NCBI GenBank assembly: GCA_964510785.1
Contig: CAZECM010000002.1
Location: forward strand, 62,001-126,000
Reading direction: 5' to 3'
Origin: JAAYZM01 sp964510785
GTDB lineage: Bacteria > Actinomycetota > Actinomycetes > Actinomycetales > Cellulomonadaceae
DNA: 64,000 bases
In this document: one piece after another, positions 35,499 through 44,800 of the stretch
Numbering within the stretch: position 1 is the first letter of the stretch
Layout of the letters: the number at the start of each line of letters is the position of its first letter
Translations under genes and position numbers: made by a program
The notes under the pieces: model-generated
What the model saw: only the letters and a program-made list of their open reading frames with translations
The model's database searches: none
Told to the model about the DNA's origin: nothing

Positions 35499-36182
35499 CT
35501 AGTTGGTCGGGGTCTCGAACCGGAAGCCCATCCCCCGGACGGTCGAGATGTACCGGGGGGCGTTCGCGTCGTCCCCGAGCTTGCGGCGCAGCCACGACAC
35601 GTGCATGTCGAGGGTCTTCGTCGAGCCGTTCGGGTCCGCGCCCCACACCTCGCGCATGAGCGTGTCGCGCGAGACGACGGCGCCCGCGGCCGAGACGAGC
35701 ACGCGCAGCAGCTCGAACTCCTTGGCCGTCAGGTGCAGCTCGCGGTCGTCCTGGAAAGCCCGGTGCGCCGCGACGTCGATGCGGATGTTCTGGGCGTGCA
35801 GCTCGTCCTCGTCCGCGGGGTCCCCGTGGGTGCGTCGCAGCAGGGCCCGCACACGTGCGAGCAGCTCGGCGAGCCGGAAGGGCTTCGTCACGTAGTCGTC
35901 CGCGCCGGCGTCGAGGCCCACCACGAGGTCCACCTCGTCCGCGCGCGCCGTGAGCACGAGGATCGGCACGGTGAGGCCCTTGTTGCGCAGCGCCCGGGCG
36001 ACGTCGAGCCCGTCCATGTCCGGCAGCCCGAGGTCGAGCACCACGAGGTCCGCCTGCGCCGCGCCGTCGATCGCGCCCTGCCCGTGATCGTGCACCACCA
36101 CGTCATAACCTTCGCGACCGAGTGCTCGGGCGAGGGGTTCGGCGATGGCCGGATCGTCCTCGGCCAGGATCACGCGGGTCAT
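35499..36182 (-). CDS. OmpR/PhoB-class response regulator
   Basis: A 227-residue regulator. The receiver domain has the acidic pair EDD at 8-10, phosphoacceptor Asp50 in LVVLDLGLPDMDG, Thr in VLTARAD and Lys in YVTKPF. The C-terminal winged helix carries ELHLTAKEFELLRVLV and STKTLDMHVSWLRRKLG, then RYISTVRGMGFRF. It activates or represses genes by binding direct repeats. It is cotranscribed with the histidine kinase that follows. ATG 36182 sits six bases downstream of TAGCAT. Confidence 0.92.
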   Translation of the reverse strand: MTRVILAEDDPAIAEPLARALGREGYDVVVHDHGQGAIDGAAQADLVVLDLGLPDMDGLDVARALRNKGLTVPILVLTARADEVDLVVGLDAGADDYVTKPFRLAELLARVRALLRRTHGDPADEDELHAQNIRIDVAAHRAFQDDRELHLTAKEFELLRVLVSAAGAVVSRDTLMREVWGADPNGSTKTLDMHVSWLRRKLGDDANAPRYISTVRGMGFRFETPTN

Positions 36183-36194
36183 CGCTCCATGCTA
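36183..36194 (-). promoter_or_regulatory. Leaderless promoter of the OmpR-class two-component operon
   Basis: On the minus strand TAGCAT (36194-36189), six bases, then ATG 36182. Confidence 0.6.
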
Positions 36195-36330
36195 GGTCAT
36201 GCCAGCCCCATGCGCAGACCTCGACTCGGCAAGGTCATGGTGCACTCGCGGCAGGGCGCGGCCACCCGTCCTTCCGCCGTCGGACACCCGCCTCATCCCG
36301 GGGGCCGACGACGGCGGGACCCCCGGCTCC

Positions 36331-36343
36331 TAGGCTGGCTCCC
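36331..36343 (+). promoter_or_regulatory. Leaderless promoter of the NarL-class two-component operon
   Basis: TAGGCT (36331-36336), seven bases, then GTG 36344. Confidence 0.6.
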
Positions 36344-37537
36344 GTGACTCCCGACGAGCAGGTGGACCGCCCACGCCGCGCCACGCTGCTGATCGACTCC
36401 GCGCTCGCCGCGGCGTTCTTCGCGATCACGCTCTTCGCCGACGGCGTGCTGTTCGCCACCACGAACGTCGACCCCGTCGTCTCGTTCTTCCTGTGCGCGC
36501 CTCTCGCCCTGCGACGCACCCACCCCGTGCCCTCCGTGGTCGCGGTGTACGTCGCCGGGCTCTTCCAGCTCCTGCAGGGCTACCACTCGATCAGCGCGGC
36601 GAGCTTCGCGATCATCGGCTCCCTGTACTCGGTCACGGCGTTCGGGCCGCGCTGGGCGAGCCGCACCGCGCTCGGCGCGGGGATGGTCGGCGCCGTGCTG
36701 CTCGGCTTCAGCCTCACGGCCGACGGCGGCCTCCGGGTCGCCGTCATCGTCCTGCTCATCATGTTCCCGGTGCTCCTCGCCACGTGGGCGGCCGGCATGC
36801 TGCGGGGCACGCGCCACGACGCCCGCGCGGCCCGCGAGGAACGGCTCACACGCCTCGCCGTCGAGCGCGAGCAAGAGCTGCGGCTCGCGGCCCAGGCCGA
36901 GCGCGCCCGTATCGCCCGGGAGATGCACGACATCGTGGCCCACTCCCTGACCGTCATGATCGCCCAGGCCGACGGCGGTCGGTACGCGGGCGCGACCGAG
37001 CCCGCCGCCGCGACGCACGCCCTCGAGACCATCGCCGAGACGGGCCGCGCGGCGCTCGCCGACATGCGCCGCCTCCTCGGCGTGCTGCGGGAGGACGACG
37101 ACGAGTCCGCGGGCTCGCCCGGCACCCTCGCCCCCCAGCCCGCGAGCGGCGACCTCGAGGCGCTCGTCGAGCAGGTGCGCGCGAGCGGGCTGCGCGTCTC
37201 GCTCGTGCGCATGGGCACGCCCCGCACCCTGCCGCCCGGCGTGGGCCTCACGGCGTACCGGATCTGCCAGGAGGCGCTCACCAACGTCATGAAGCACGCC
37301 GGGCCCGACCCGACCGTGACGATGCTCGTGCAGTGGAGCCCCACGGGCCTCGGGCTCGAGGTGTCCGACGACGGCCGCGGTGCCGCTGCCGCCTCCGAGG
37401 ACGCGGGTCACGGGCTGCTCGGCATGCGGGAACGCGCCATGATGCTCGGGGGCACGCTCACCGCGGGCCCCCGGCCCGGCGGGGGCTACCGGGTCCGCGC
37501 CCAGCTGCCGTTGCCCGCCCCAGGAGGAACCCCGTGA
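36344..37537 (+). CDS. NarL-class sensor histidine kinase (HisKA_3)
   Basis: A 397-residue kinase with four membrane helices and very short loops in the first 150 residues, typical of intramembrane or envelope-stress sensors. A coiled segment rich in Arg/Glu follows, then the HisKA_3 box ARIAREMHDIVAHSL with His195, and a HATPase domain with QEALTNVMKHA, VSDDGRG and GLLGMRERAMMLGG. It phosphorylates the NarL-type regulator, whose GTG start overlaps its stop. The ABC exporter downstream suggests an antimicrobial-peptide or envelope-stress module; this is inference from context. Confidence 0.9.
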   Translation: MTPDEQVDRPRRATLLIDSALAAAFFAITLFADGVLFATTNVDPVVSFFLCAPLALRRTHPVPSVVAVYVAGLFQLLQGYHSISAASFAIIGSLYSVTAFGPRWASRTALGAGMVGAVLLGFSLTADGGLRVAVIVLLIMFPVLLATWAAGMLRGTRHDARAAREERLTRLAVEREQELRLAAQAERARIAREMHDIVAHSLTVMIAQADGGRYAGATEPAAATHALETIAETGRAALADMRRLLGVLREDDDESAGSPGTLAPQPASGDLEALVEQVRASGLRVSLVRMGTPRTLPPGVGLTAYRICQEALTNVMKHAGPDPTVTMLVQWSPTGLGLEVSDDGRGAAAASEDAGHGLLGMRERAMMLGGTLTAGPRPGGGYRVRAQLPLPAPGGTP

Positions 37538-38220
37538 GCCCCATCCGTGTCGCGCTCGTCGACGACCAGAAGCTCGTTCGCGCGGGGTTCCGCATGGTCA
37601 TCGACTCCCAGGCCGACCTCGAGGTCGTGATCGAGGCCGACGACGGCGAGGACGCGCTCGGCTCGATCCTGCCCGCCGCGCGCGCCGGCGAGGTCGACGT
37701 CGTCCTCATGGACATCCGCATGCCCCGCCTCGACGGGATCGCCGCGACGGGCCGCATCACGGCGGCCGGGCCCACCCCCAAGGTCATCGTGCTGACCACG
37801 TTCGACCTCGACGAGTACGTGCTCTCCGCGATCCGCGCCGGGGCGAGCGGCTTCCTGCTCAAGGACGCCCCGCCCGAGGAGATGCTCGCCGCGATCCGCA
37901 CCGTGCACGACGGCGACGCCGTGATCGCGCCGTCGTCCACGCGCCGGCTCCTCGAGCACCTCGCGACGGCCCTGCCCGACCCCGAGGTGTCCTCCGAGCT
38001 CGACGCCGCGCTCGCCCAGCTCACGGACCGCGAGCGCGAGGTGCTCGTGCTCATGGCGCGCGGGCGGTCCAACCAGGAGATCGCGAGCGACCTGTTCGTG
38101 GGCGAGGCGACCGTCAAGACCCACGTGGGGCGCGTGCTGTCCAAGCTCGGGGCTCGGGACCGGGTGCAGGCCGTCGTCGTCGCCTACGACTCGGGGCTCG
38201 TGCGGCCGCACGGCGGGTAG
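37534..38220 (+). CDS. NarL/FixJ-class response regulator
   Basis: A 228-residue regulator: receiver domain with VALVDDQKLVRAGF, phosphoacceptor Asp60 in VVLMDIRMPRLDG, and Lys in FLLKDAPPEEM; then a LuxR-type helix-turn-helix LTDREREVLVLMARGRSNQEIA followed by EATVKTHVGRVLSKL. AGGAGG precedes GTG 37534, which overlaps the kinase stop (GTGA). It probably controls the ABC exporter genes starting at 38342. Confidence 0.93.
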   Translation: MSPIRVALVDDQKLVRAGFRMVIDSQADLEVVIEADDGEDALGSILPAARAGEVDVVLMDIRMPRLDGIAATGRITAAGPTPKVIVLTTFDLDEYVLSAIRAGASGFLLKDAPPEEMLAAIRTVHDGDAVIAPSSTRRLLEHLATALPDPEVSSELDAALAQLTDREREVLVLMARGRSNQEIASDLFVGEATVKTHVGRVLSKLGARDRVQAVVVAYDSGLVRPHGG

Positions 38221-38341
38221 CACGCCGTCGTCGGCCCCCTCCCCCCGCGGGTGGAGAGCGAAACCCGCCTCGGGGGCGACGCGCCCGAGAGTGCCGCGCG
38301 CATAGCGTCGTGGACGAACTCACAACCACGAGGAGCAACAC

Positions 38342-39136
38342 GTGTCCCAGCAAGCCCCCGGCAGCCGCACGGCGCCCACCACCGCCGCCGTCCGCGCCCG
38401 CGGCCTGACCAAGGTCTACGGCGAGGGCGCCGCGGCCGTCCACGCGCTCGCGGGCGTCGACGTGGACTTCGACGCCGGCCAGTTCACCGCGATCATGGGC
38501 CCCTCGGGCTCCGGCAAGTCGACGCTCATGCACCTGCTCGCGGGGCTCGACTCCGCGACGGACGGCACCGTGTACCTCGGCGAGACCGAGCTGACGAGGC
38601 TCGACGACGACGCGCTGGCGCTGCTGCGCCGCGAGCGCATCGGCTTCGTGTTCCAGTCCTTCAACCTGCTGCCGATGTTCACCGCGGAGCAGAACATCAC
38701 GCTGCCCCTCGAGCTCGCGGGCACCGCGGCGGACCCGGGCTGGTTCGACACGCTCGTCGACACCCTCGCGCTGCGCGAGCGGCTCACGCACCGTCCCGGG
38801 GAGCTCTCGGGCGGGCAGCAGCAACGCGTCGCGATCGCGCGCGCGCTCATCGCCCGCCCCGACGTCGTGTTCGCCGACGAGCCCACGGGCAACCTCGACT
38901 CGCGCTCCGGTGCCGAGGTGCTGAGCTTCCTGCGCCGCTCCGTGCGCGAGCTGGGTCGCACCGTCATCATGGTCACGCACGATCCCACCGCGGCCGCGTA
39001 CGCCGACCGCGTGGTGCTGCTCGCCGACGGCCGCATCGCGGGCATGATCGACGAGCCGACGCCCGAGTCCGTGCTCGCGGGGCTCGACGCCCTGCGCACG
39101 CTCGAGGCGCCCGTCGCCGGCAGGGTGGCCGGCTGA
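38342..39136 (+). CDS. MacB-type ABC transporter ATP-binding protein
   Basis: A 264-residue ATPase: Walker A GPSGSGKST, Q-loop VFQSFNLLP, signature LSGGQQQR, Walker B VVFADEPTGNLDS and H-switch MVTHDP, the LolD/MacB pattern. It powers the FtsX-like permease, with which its stop overlaps by one base (TGATG). GAGGAG precedes GTG 38342. Together with the upstream two-component genes it resembles bacitracin- or antimicrobial-peptide-responsive exporters of Gram-positive bacteria. Confidence 0.92.
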   Translation: MSQQAPGSRTAPTTAAVRARGLTKVYGEGAAAVHALAGVDVDFDAGQFTAIMGPSGSGKSTLMHLLAGLDSATDGTVYLGETELTRLDDDALALLRRERIGFVFQSFNLLPMFTAEQNITLPLELAGTAADPGWFDTLVDTLALRERLTHRPGELSGGQQQRVAIARALIARPDVVFADEPTGNLDSRSGAEVLSFLRRSVRELGRTVIMVTHDPTAAAYADRVVLLADGRIAGMIDEPTPESVLAGLDALRTLEAPVAGRVAG

Positions 39137-41715
39137 TGCGCGGTTTCGTCCTCTCCCAGCTCCGCCGGGGCGGGGGGCGGCTCGTCGCCGCCGGCATCGC
39201 GATCGCCCTCGGCTCCGCCTTCGTCGCGGCAGCCCTGCTCGGTTCCGCGATCGTCAAGACCACCGCCTACAACTCCGTGTCCGCGAGCTACGCGAAGGCC
39301 GACCTCGTGGTCGAGCCCACCGAGACCGCGTTCACGGCGGAACAGCTCGAGGCCCTCGCGGCCACGCCCGGCGTCGAGGCCGTCTCCCCCGTCATGGGCC
39401 TCAGCTTCATCGTGACGGTCGGCTCCCACTCCGACTACGTGTGGGCCGCCACGGCCGCCACGGACCCGCGGCTCGAGCCGGCCACCGTCTCGGAAGGGCG
39501 CCTGCCCGCGTCCGCGGACGAGATCGCCATCAGTGCCGATACCGCCGAGCGGATCGGTGCGCGCGTCGGGAGCGAGGTGGTGCTCGACACCCGCGAGGGC
39601 AGCTCGGATCTCGGCGACGAGAGCGGCGAGGTCGTGGCCTCGGACCCGTTCACCGCGACGGTCACGGTGGTCGGCACGCTCACGGACCCCGCCGGCTTCA
39701 ACTACGACTCGCCGACGGCGATCCTCGTCGAGGAGCTCGCCACCCCCCTCGCCGAGGGCCAGCAGCTCACGCTCGACTCGTACCGCGCGCTCGTGCTGCT
39801 CGAGCCCGGGGCGGGTGTGGCCCAGGTCCGCGACGCCATCGGCGCCGATCCAGCGCTCGCGCTCGTGCGCACCTCGACCGTCGAGGAGACCGCCCACGTG
39901 GCCGTCATGCAGTTCGCGGGCGAGACGGACATCCTCACGGGGTTCGTCCTCACCTTCGCCGGGATCGCCCTGGTGGTCGCGGCGATCGTCATCTCGAACA
40001 CCTTCCAGGTGCTCGTGGCCCAGCGCGCCCAGCTGCTCGCACTGCTGCGCTGCGTGGGTGCCACCCGCCGCCAGGTGCGCCGCTCGGTGCTCGTCGAGGC
40101 GTCCGTCGTCGGCCTCGTGTCGTCCGCCGTCGGGCTCGGGCTCGGCGTGCTGCTCGCCCAGGTGGCGCTGTGGATCGTGCCGGCGCTCGACCTCGCGGTC
40201 CCCGTGCCGACCACGGTCGTGCTGACCCCCGCCGTCGTCGCCTGGCCCGTCCTCACCGGGACTCTCGTCACCGTGCTCGCCGCCCTGACACCGGCCCGCA
40301 TCGCGACCCGGGTCGCCCCGCTCGCCGCGCTGCGCCCCCTCGAGCTCACCCCGGTGCGCAAGAGCGGCGTGGTGCGGCTCGTGCTGGCCCTGCTCGGGCT
40401 CGTCATCGGCGGTGCTCTCCTCGCCTTCGTCACGGTGCTCTCGATCAACACCGAGATGCACGACCCGACGATGTTCGTGCTCGTGGGGGTGTTCGGGGGC
40501 GCCCTCTCGTTCACCGGCATCCTCATCGGCGCCGTGTACTTCGTGCCGGCGCTCGCCCGCGGGCTGGGGCGGCTCGCGGCACGGTTCGGTGGGGTGCCCG
40601 GCAAGATCGCGGCGGCCAACTCCGTGCGCAACCCGCGCCGGACCACCGCCACCGCGTCCGCGCTGCTCATCGGCGCGACGCTCGTGACGATGATGGCGAC
40701 CGGCGCCGCGACGGCCCGTGGCTCGCTCACGGTGCTGCTCGACGAGAACTACCCGATCGACATCGCGGTGCACGCGCCGTGGTCGGCCACCGCGAACATC
40801 GGATCCCTGAGCGCGGCGCAGATCGCCGCCGTGAACCAGGCGGCGGGGGTTGCGAGCAGCGCGGAGATCGCGGCGGTCGGCGTCGCGGCCACCGTCGGCA
40901 CGGACGAGTACGTCGACATCGTCGCGTACACCGCGTCCCAGGCCGAGCTCGACCGCGTGGTGCGGAGCGAGAGCTCTCCGCTCGTCGACCCGGGCCAGGT
41001 CGCGGTCCCGCGCTGGTTCGACGCGGAAGAGGGCACCACGGTGACCGTGACGCAGGGCGCGACCTCGCTCGAGCTCGAGGCACGGCCGAGCACCAACGGG
41101 GACCTCTGGCTGGCCGAGGAGGACTTCGCAGCGCTCGGCGGCGACGCGGTGACGGCGTCGATGTGGCTCGCGCTCGAGCCTGGCGCCGATCCCCTCGGCG
41201 TCGCGAACTCGCTGCGCGACACCTTCACGGAGCTGTCCTCGACGGTGGGCGACCCTCCCGCAGGGATCTCCGGAGCCGCCGTGGAACGGGCCGGCTACGA
41301 GCAGGTCATCGACACGATGCTCTCGATCATCGTCGGGCTGCTCGGCGTGGCCGTGATCATCGCGCTCGTGGGCGTCGCGAACACGCTCTCGCTCTCCGTG
41401 CTCGAGCGGCGACGGGAGTCCGCGACCCTGCGGGCGATCGGGCTGCGGCGCGGGCAGCTGCGCCAGATGCTCGCGATCGAAGGGGTGATCATCGCGCTCG
41501 TCGGCGCCGTGCTGGGGGCGGCGCTGGGGCTCGCGTACGGCTGGGCGGGCTCGGCCCTGCTTCTCGGTTCCTCGGGCGGGCTGACGCTCGTCATCCCGTG
41601 GCGCGACCTGGCCCTGGTGCTGGCCGTGGCGGTGGCGGCGGGCCTCCTCGCGAGCGTCCTGCCGTCCCGCACCGCGACCCGCACACCCCCGGTCGCCGCT
41701 CTCACCGTGGACTGA
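39136..41715 (+). CDS. FtsX-like (MacB-type) ABC transporter permease
   Basis: An 859-residue membrane protein with ten likely helices: one near the N-terminus, a large extracellular MacB_PCD-like domain (about 45-240), the first FtsX domain with VVAAIVISNTFQVLVAQRAQLLALLRCVGATRRQV, a linker, a second extracellular domain (about 520-700), and a second FtsX domain with NTLSLSVLERRRESATLRAIGLRRGQLRQM. These do not pump across the membrane but remove or sense envelope molecules through mechanical motion. Substrate is unknown; drug or peptide resistance is likely from the neighbouring regulator genes. Confidence 0.9.
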   Translation: MRGFVLSQLRRGGGRLVAAGIAIALGSAFVAAALLGSAIVKTTAYNSVSASYAKADLVVEPTETAFTAEQLEALAATPGVEAVSPVMGLSFIVTVGSHSDYVWAATAATDPRLEPATVSEGRLPASADEIAISADTAERIGARVGSEVVLDTREGSSDLGDESGEVVASDPFTATVTVVGTLTDPAGFNYDSPTAILVEELATPLAEGQQLTLDSYRALVLLEPGAGVAQVRDAIGADPALALVRTSTVEETAHVAVMQFAGETDILTGFVLTFAGIALVVAAIVISNTFQVLVAQRAQLLALLRCVGATRRQVRRSVLVEASVVGLVSSAVGLGLGVLLAQVALWIVPALDLAVPVPTTVVLTPAVVAWPVLTGTLVTVLAALTPARIATRVAPLAALRPLELTPVRKSGVVRLVLALLGLVIGGALLAFVTVLSINTEMHDPTMFVLVGVFGGALSFTGILIGAVYFVPALARGLGRLAARFGGVPGKIAAANSVRNPRRTTATASALLIGATLVTMMATGAATARGSLTVLLDENYPIDIAVHAPWSATANIGSLSAAQIAAVNQAAGVASSAEIAAVGVAATVGTDEYVDIVAYTASQAELDRVVRSESSPLVDPGQVAVPRWFDAEEGTTVTVTQGATSLELEARPSTNGDLWLAEEDFAALGGDAVTASMWLALEPGADPLGVANSLRDTFTELSSTVGDPPAGISGAAVERAGYEQVIDTMLSIIVGLLGVAVIIALVGVANTLSLSVLERRRESATLRAIGLRRGQLRQMLAIEGVIIALVGAVLGAALGLAYGWAGSALLLGSSGGLTLVIPWRDLALVLAVAVAAGLLASVLPSRTATRTPPVAALTVD

Positions 41716-41803
41716 CCCTCTCGCGGGGTGGTGGCACCGCGTCATCCACAGGCCTGGGGCCGGCGTCCGACCTGGGCGCCGGCCCTCGGTCATGCTCTGC
41801 GGC

Positions 41804-44800
41804 GTGCGAGTGAGCCTCTCCCCCGGTACCGGCCTGCCCGAGCTCGACCTCGAGCTCGCCGTCGGCGTCACCCTGGGCTCGCTGCGCACCCATCTCGCCG
41901 AGGTGACGGGCTGCCCCGCCGCCCGCACGGCACCGCTCGCGGTGGGCCGGCTCGTGCTCGACGAGTCGCACCGCACCGGGACGTTCCCGCTCGTCGCGGG
42001 GGCGCGGCTGCGCGTGGGTCCTGGGGGTAGGGATACCGCCGGGGCAGCCGACGACGGCGCCTTTGCGGCGGTGCGCGCTCCCCGGCACCTCGCCGTCGTG
42101 CACGGGCCCGACGCCGGAGCACTGTGGCCGGTGGGTACGCGGGTCGCCGTCGGGCGCGCTCCTGGGGGCGGCGCGGCGGGTGAACGCGGTGCGGTGGGTG
42201 AACGCGGCGCGGCAAGCACACGCGGCGCGGCGAGCGCGCGCAGCGGGCGGAGCTCCCCGCCTGGTGGCCTCGACCTCACCGACCCGCTCGTCTCGCTCGA
42301 CCACCTCGAGGTGCGCGTCGCGGCGGGTCGCGTCTGGGTGCGCGACTCGGGCTCCGTGAACGGCACCCGCCGCTCCCGGTCCTGGTCGCACCACCGCGTC
42401 GGCGGCGTGGTGCCGCGGTGGTGGACCCGCTGGCGGGACGGCGACCGGGTGATGCTCGGGCTCACGGTTCTCGAGCTGCGGACGGCCGCGGGCACCTCTC
42501 GCCCGGCGCGCTCGCGGGGGCACAAGGCGCTGCTGGGGATGACAGCACTCGCCCCGGCCGTCGGCTCGCTCGCCCTCGTAGCCGGTACCGGCAACCCGGC
42601 CCTGCTCGCGCTCGGCCTGGCCGGCCCCGCCCTCGCGGCCGCCCTCCTGAACCGTCCCACCCCACCAGACCCCCCGCCCCCCGTCCCACCCTCCGCCGAG
42701 GTAGTGAGGATTCCCCGAGGTAGTGACTCCGCAATCACTGATTCGGGGATTCCTCACTACCTCACGGGGCCGGGCGGGCGGGAACCGGGCGGGCGGGGTG
42801 GGGGCGGCGGGGCTGGGGTTGACGCGTGCGGGCTGACGGCGGAGGTGGCGCGGGCCGTCCTCACCCGGGAGGTGGCCGAGCCGAGCGGCGCGCTCGACGC
42901 GCTCGCACCGGCCGGGGTGCTCGCCGTCTGCGGCCCCGACGCCGCCCGGGTCGCCGCGACGCTGATCCTCGCCGCCCAGCCCGGGCAGGTGGAGGTCCGA
43001 GGGCACGGCGCACCCCGGTGGGGTTGGACCCGATGGCTCGCCGACGGTCGGGACGGCACCGGGGACGGGACGGCCGGGCCGCACGTCGTGGTCGTCGACG
43101 GCGAGGAGGCGCAGCCGCAGTGGGGCGGGCCGGGGCGCGTGGTCGTCCTCGTCGAGCCCGAGCGCGTGCCCTCGTGGTGCACCGCGCGCCTCGACGCCGC
43201 GACGGGGGCGTGGCACGGGCCCGACGGTGAGCAGACGTGGACCGTGCGTGCCGGTTCGGTCTCCTGGGCGGAGCAGCAGGCGCGGCTCGTGGCGGGATCC
43301 CGGTGCGTCCGCGCGGTCGGGGCCGGCGGTATCCCGGAGTCGGTGACGCTCGGCGAGCTCGGGCTGCCGGGTGACGTCGGGGCGGTCAGCGCCGCGTGGG
43401 CGGTGGCTGACGGCGGGCTGCGGGCCGTGGTCGGTGCGGGGCCGGGCGGGCGGGACGCCGTCGTCGACCTCGTGCGCGAGGGGCCGCACGTGCTCGTGGC
43501 CGGCACCACCGGCTCGGGCAAGTCGGAGCTGTTGCGGGCGCTCGTCGCCTCGCTCGCGCTGCGCTACCCGCCCACCGCGCTCGCGTTCGCGCTCGTCGAC
43601 TTCAAGGGCGGCGCGGGGTTCGGCGCGCTCACGGAGCTCGAGCACGTGGTGGGTTCCGTCACGGACCTCGACGCGCACGAGGCGGCCCGGGCGCTCGCCG
43701 GCCTGGGCGCCGAGCTACGCGCGCGCAAGTCGCTCCTCGCGCGCGTGGGAGTCACGGACCTGCGCGACTGGCCGAGCGGCGCACCCGTGCCGCACCCGGG
43801 GCGGCTCGTCGTGATCGTCGACGAGTTCCGTGCCCTCGCCGAGGAGCTGCCCGACCTCATGGGCGCCCTCGTGCGCGTCGCGACCCAGGGCCGTTCCCTC
43901 GGCGTGCACCTCGTGCTCGCGACGCAGCGACCGTCCGGGGTCGTGAGTGCCGAGCTGCGGGCCAACGTCGCGCTGCGGCTCGCGCTGCGGGTCACCGACG
44001 CCGCCGACTCGAGCGATGTCATCGAGGTGCCCGACGCCGCCGCGATCTCCCCCGCGATCCCCGGGCGGGCCCTGCTGCGGCGCGGGCCCGGACCGGTCGA
44101 AGAGCTGCAGGTCGCACGCGTGGGCACGGCGGGGGCGCCCGTGCGGCGTGCGGAGCCACTGGGCTTGGGTGGCTCGGGTGGCGCTGGGAGTGCGGGCGGC
44201 GCTGGGAGTGCGGGCAGCTCGGGCGGCGCTGGTGACGCCGGAGCCGCGGCGCGCTCCGGTGGGCCGGGTGACGTGGACGACGCCGACGCCGACGACGCGC
44301 TCGTCGCGACCGTGCGCGAGGCGGCGGCACGCTGGCACCCCGGTGCGGAGCGGCCCGGAGCGCCCTGGCTGCCTGCGCTGCCGGGTGAGGTCTGGCTCGA
44401 CTCGCTCGAGCGCCCGGGCGAGGCGGACACAGCTCGCTCGGACGCCAGCGGCCCGGACGCCAACGGCCCGGAAGGCGCAGGTCAGGCAGAGCACGGCGTG
44501 GCCGACGGCGACCAACCCGCGAGCCGGAGCACCCGGGCGCTGGACGTCCTGCCGTTCGCGCTCGCCGACGCTCCCGAGCGGCAGTCTCGGACGGTCGCCG
44601 CGTGGGAGCCCGCCGCGGGGCACCTGCTCGTCATCGGCGGGCCCGGGTCCGGGCGGACGACGCTGCTCACGACGCTCGGGGCGGCGGCGCTCGCACGCGG
44701 CTGGACGGTCCACGCGATCGGGCTGCCCGGCTCCACCTTCGATCCGGGAGGGTCAGGCTCATCGAGCGGCCCGCCCGGCGGCGCCCACCCGGGGCTCGGC

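Noticed and set aside
38416..42738. A very long open frame on the minus strand across the ABC exporter
   Set aside because: It is composed of Arg/Gly/His-rich low-information sequence opposite clear exporter genes; high GC removes stop codons in antisense frames. The same applies to other antisense frames throughout.
42698..42763. Palindrome copy A as a rho-independent terminator
   Set aside because: It lies inside a long conserved reading frame and has no T-run; its sister copy shows it is a repeat family.
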